NCBI RefSeq assembly: GCF_001640365.1
Contig: NZ_LWMI01000008.1
Coordinates: 1-44,372, forward strand
Length of the DNA: 44,372 nucleotides
Reading direction: 5' to 3'
Source of the DNA: Candidatus Arsenophonus triatominarum
GTDB taxonomy: Bacteria; Pseudomonadota; Gammaproteobacteria; Enterobacterales; Enterobacteriaceae
Shown piece by piece: positions 41,414-44,372 of the stretch. A model generated the notes under the pieces. The model worked only from the letters and a program-made list of their open reading frames with translations. It did not search any database and had not been told where the DNA came from. Every line of letters begins with the position of its first letter. Position 1 is the first letter of the stretch. The position numbers were made by a program, and so were the translations under genes.

Positions 41414-42165
41414 TGGCGATTTCTGTAGCAGCACGTACCGGTGACCCACAACAACTACTTGAAGTCTTTCGCCATACAATCTCATCACAGCTTCGTGTTG
41501 CGATGCCGGGGATTATTCAGTCATTTGATGCCAGCAAAGTCACTTGTGTGGTTCAGCCGGCGATTAAAGGAACCTTAACGGATAGCCAAGGGCATGTGCA
41601 GTCGGTAAATTTACCGCTACTGGTTGACGTGCCAGTTGTGTTCCCGCGTGGTGGCGGTGTGACAATGACTTTCCCCGTCAAAAGCGGTGATGAGTGTCTG
41701 GTGGTCTTTGCAGATAGATGCATTGATTTTTGGTGGCAAAACGGCGGAGTACAAGAAGCGATTGACCCAAGACAACATGATTTATCGGATGCCTTCGCTT
41801 TCATCGGTGTGCAATCACAAAAACAGAAGATAAGCCAAATTAGCACGGATGCGATGCAGTTAAGAAGTGACGATGGCGCAACCTATTTTGAATTAAACCC
41901 GACAACGCAAAAAATGAAAATTGTTGCCCCTGGGGGGCTTGAAATTGTGACACCAGAGACTACATTTTCGGATAGAGTCACCATTAAAGGATTACTGAGT
42001 TGGTTAGGTGGTATGGTGGGTTCGGCGGTCTCCGGTGTGGCTGCAAAAATCACCGGTGCGATTGAATTTTTGGGCACATTGACATCTAATGGCAAACGGA
42101 TTGACGAAACACATACCCACAAAGGTGTCAAAGCCGGTGGTGATAATTCAGGTGAGGTAAATTAA
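41413..42165 (+). CDS. Membrane-puncturing spike (Gp138 family)
   Basis: A 250-residue spike of the Gp138 family. The N-terminal OB-like domain has MPGIIQSFDASKVTCVVQPA, LPLLVDVPVVFPRGGGVTMT, FPVKSGDECLVVFADRCIDF, WWQNGG and RQHDLSDAFAFIGV. A beta-helix follows (LRSDDGATYFELN, MKIVAPGGLEIVTPE), and the tip ends in DETHTHKGVKAGG with an H-x-H site for metal. It is the cell-puncturing tip of the tail. Confidence 0.9.
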   Translation: MAISVAARTGDPQQLLEVFRHTISSQLRVAMPGIIQSFDASKVTCVVQPAIKGTLTDSQGHVQSVNLPLLVDVPVVFPRGGGVTMTFPVKSGDECLVVFADRCIDFWWQNGGVQEAIDPRQHDLSDAFAFIGVQSQKQKISQISTDAMQLRSDDGATYFELNPTTQKMKIVAPGGLEIVTPETTFSDRVTIKGLLSWLGGMVGSAVSGVAAKITGAIEFLGTLTSNGKRIDETHTHKGVKAGGDNSGEVN

Positions 42166-42327
42166 ATGAAAGAAAGTGTTAACATTTTTTTTGGCGGTTC
42201 TTATTTACACAAACTAAAAACCGCATGGCGACTTATGGGCGTGATTTTTTTATTAATAATCAATGAAGAGCCATCCTTAAAGTTAGAAGACATCAAGGTA
42301 GTTGAAAAAAATAAAAAACAACATTAA
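42166..42327 (+). CDS. Small hypothetical membrane-like protein (53 aa)
   Basis: It starts directly after the spike stop (TAA then ATG), with GGTGAGG seven bases upstream. The product MKESVNIFFGGSYLHKLKTA, then WRLMGVIFLLIINEEPSLKL and a basic tail, has one short hydrophobic segment. It is co-directional with the baseplate genes and may be a tail-associated or regulatory peptide. No family recognised. Confidence 0.45.
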   Translation: MKESVNIFFGGSYLHKLKTAWRLMGVIFLLIINEEPSLKLEDIKVVEKNKKQH

Positions 42328-42340
42328 AAGGGTGCGATTG

Positions 42341-42693
42341 ATGCGTTATCGACGAGAAACAGAAAAAGGTGACTACAGCTTTGGTCAGGGGATAACACAT
42401 TTTTAACCAATACGCCTGATGCTGTCGCTCTGGCGATTAAAACCCGTTTGTCACTCTGGCAGGGGCAATGGTTTTTAGACAGTGAGGAAGGTACGCCCTG
42501 GTTACAATCGGTATTGGGAAAACCTTATCTTGATGCTTACGGCATGACCATCAAAGAGCGCATACTAGGTACACAGGGCGTAACCACGTTAACCGATTTC
42601 AATGTCAGCCAAGACTCAACGGCGCGAAAACTCACCATCACCGCAAAAGTACAAACCCAATATGGCGAAACTTCCTTTATCCACGAGGCATAA
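42341..42693 (+). pseudogene. Baseplate wedge-type protein (Mu gp46/gp25-like), one frameshift
   Basis: ATG 42341 follows AAGGG and reads MRYRRETEKGDYSFGQG, then breaks at the GGGG run 42388-42391. In the next frame the protein continues DNTFLTNTPDAVALAIKTRL, SLWQGQWFLDSEEGTPWLQ, SVLGK and RILGTQGVTTLTDFNVSQD to the stop at 42693. One missing G restores a single frame. This is the small wedge protein that precedes baseplate J in such operons, and it shares one base with that gene. Confidence 0.75.
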
Positions 42694-43884
42694 TGTTAAA
42701 TCTTGATACGTTAGGGTTGTCAGCGAAAGTCACTGACGACGGCATCAGTGCGCCCGATTATCAAAGCATACTGATGCGATTAACTGATTTTTTTCATCAA
42801 ATTTATGGGCAGGATGCGTATTTAACGCCGGACAGTAAAGATGGCCAGATGATAGCGATTTACGCGTTAGCCATCCATGATGCGAATAATGCGCTTATCG
42901 CCACCTATAACAGTTTTAGCCCAAGTACCAGTAAAGGGGCTGCGCTATCAAATAATGTCGCCATTAATGGCATTTCACGTCATGCATCAGGCTACTCTAA
43001 TGTGGACGTGGTGTTAACCGGTCAGGTCGGCACTTTGATTACGAATGGGCGCGTACGGGATAAAAACGGCAATATCTGGCGATTACCTGAAACCGTCACA
43101 CTGGACATCCATGGCGAAGCGACGGTGACAGCGGTTTGTCTGGTTGCTGGAAGTGTTACCGCATTAGTGGGTGAAATAACCGAGATAGCCACGCCCACAC
43201 GAGGCTGGCAAACGGTGAACAATCCCAAACCCGCAACACAAGGTAGGCCGATTGAAACGGATAATCAATTACGGGAGCGGCAGCGCAAATCGGTCTCACT
43301 CCCTTCACGTACGGTACTGGAAGGTATACAGGGCGCGATTAGCCTGATACCAGGGGTAACGAGGCAACGCGGTTTTGAGAATGACACTAGTAAAACGGAT
43401 AAAAACGGTATTTCTCCCCATTCCATTGCGATGATTGTGGACGGTGGCGATGTCAACACGATTGCCAACGCAATCGCACAAAAGAAAACCCCAGGGGCAG
43501 GCACGTATGGTGATACCGCCGTGACAGTAAAAGACCGTTACGATATGCCAATTACGATTCGCTTTTCCCGGCCTAAAACTGTCGATGTGCATTGTGGAAA
43601 TCGACTTAACCGCTTTTTTGGGGTTTACCACCCTCACCGGTGATAAAATCCGACGTAAAGTTGCAGGCTATATCAACCAACAACTCATTGGCGACAATCT
43701 GTATCTGACCCGTCTTTATTCACCGGCAAATCTACCTGCGCGATGAAGAAGGGAAAACGTTTGATATTACGTCGTTAAAGATTGGTAGAACACCAGAAAG
43801 CGTGAAAGAGAAAATTTAATCGTGGCTTTTAATGAAGCCGTTAGTTGTCGTGAGGATAACGTCAAACTGGTGGTGGCCTCATGA
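42693..43884 (+). pseudogene. Baseplate J-like protein with C-terminal frameshifts
   Basis: Residues 1-300 are in one frame: MLNLDTLGLSAKVTDDGISA, YQSILMRLTDFFHQIYGQDA, TPDSKDGQMIAIYALAIHDA, then the J-type domain TDNQLRERQRKSVSLPS and GISPHSIAMIVDGGD. After RFSRPKTVDVH an extra T near 43590 shifts the frame; VEIDLTAFLGFTTLTGDK and RKVAGYINQQLIGD follow. Further breaks near 43735 and 43815 (an A run) precede LIVAFNEAVSCREDN and KLVVAS. The gene would end in an ATGA overlap with DUF2612. It is a wedge protein of the baseplate. Confidence 0.8.
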
Positions 43885-44372
43885 GAGATTACACCGAGTA
43901 CATCACCCCACAACATCGTCAAGCAGATAAGTTTACACAACATATTGAGTTAATGACACGCTCTTTGAGGGATATTTCAGCCTTAGCCTCACAGCTTAAT
44001 GCGTTTTTCAGTATTGATACGGCAACGGGTAAACAACTGGATGCCGTCGGCGAATGGATAGGCTTATCACGTTTTGTCAAACGCTGATAAAAGGGGTCTA
44101 TTTTTCACTGGATACCGAAAAGGTGGCTTTGACCAGGGGAGCTGGAAACGGCGCTTTGATGCTGATAGTGGTTTTACTGAGCTTGATGACGAAACCTACC
44201 GCTTCATATTAAGAGCAAAAATCCGAGCAAATCACTGGAATGGCACAAGCGAGATGCTTTCAGAAATTTATCAGGGCGTAATCCCTGATGAAACGGTAAA
44301 AATCTTTTTTATCGACAATCAGGATATGTCGATGGATGTGTATCTCACCGGTGGGTGATACCGGAAGTGACA
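43881..44372 (+). pseudogene. DUF2612-type tail protein, 5' part, frameshifted, cut by the window end
   Basis: ATG 43881 opens MRDYTEYITPQHRQADKFTQ, ATGKQLDAVGEWIGLSRFV, then the frame breaks near 44078. LIKGVYFSLDTEKV lies in a second frame and GFDQGSWKRRFDADSGFTEL, DDETYRFILRAKIRANHWNG, EMLSEIYQG and FIDNQDMSMDVYLTG in a third. Another break near 44355 would restore the reading to the end. The C-terminus lies outside. It is a DUF2612 protein but a different paralogue from that at 1-572. Confidence 0.75.

Overview
The window is a temperate, contractile-tailed phage (myovirus) genome of about 44 kb from a gammaproteobacterium, most likely an Enterobacterales host of the Photorhabdus/Xenorhabdus/Arsenophonus/Providencia type. 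The host call rests on three things: the attachment core is the 3' half of an enterobacterial-type tRNA-Leu(UAA) gene, the DNA is moderately AT-rich, and many proteins (P22AR_C and KilA-N antirepressors, Tfa, the DUF3383/DUF3277/DUF2612 tail set) belong to families common in those prophages. The genus is inference.

Layout. 1-2415: end of the tail operon (second DUF2612 protein, tail fibre, fibre assembly protein). 2472-3443: an Rpn-family nuclease gene placed like a moron next to the attachment site. 3536-4109: a decayed gene and a tRNA-Leu 3' half (attP-like). 4201-5462: integrase and DUF4224 partner. 5557-19294: long leftward early operon holding an SNF2-type helicase, five antirepressor or phage-regulator genes, a VRR-NUC nuclease, a family A DNA polymerase, a DUF2815 ssDNA-binding protein and a DUF2800 Fe-S exonuclease. 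It is interrupted by rightward accessory genes at 13493, 17581 and 18509. 19526-20216: the immunity switch with PL, a short CI, PR and Cro. 20494-22901: primase-helicase (VapE type) and an iteron array that looks like the origin. 22951-24686: antiterminator Q, holin, SAR endolysin, Rz/Rz1. 24755-34880: a structured RNA, a Rha-type regulator, terminase, portal, head and neck genes. 34880-44372: sheath, tube, tail chaperone with a -1 frameshift site, tape measure, baseplate.

Tail genes lie at both ends of the window, and the tRNA fragment by the integrase lacks its 5' half while having phage genes on both sides. The simplest reading is a circular (or tandem) phage molecule opened inside the baseplate/tail-fibre operon. 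Single-base frameshifts are dense in the last 2 kb and first 0.65 kb and almost absent elsewhere. That means either contig-end sequence error or one contiguous decayed baseplate region on the circle.

The most interesting non-standard elements are: an Rpn gene with a well-placed internal start for a C-terminal antitoxin; a C4-type antisense RNA that can pair with two copies of its target, one covering a Shine-Dalgarno; a nine-copy 9-bp iteron palindrome after the primase gene; a T-run slippery site in the tail chaperone; a hairpin that covers the Shine-Dalgarno of a Rha-type gene; and a DUF1640 gene with its own promoter inside the early operon. Several genes too short for usual gene-calling cut-offs (5825, 6060, 24475, 40275, 42166) are also described.
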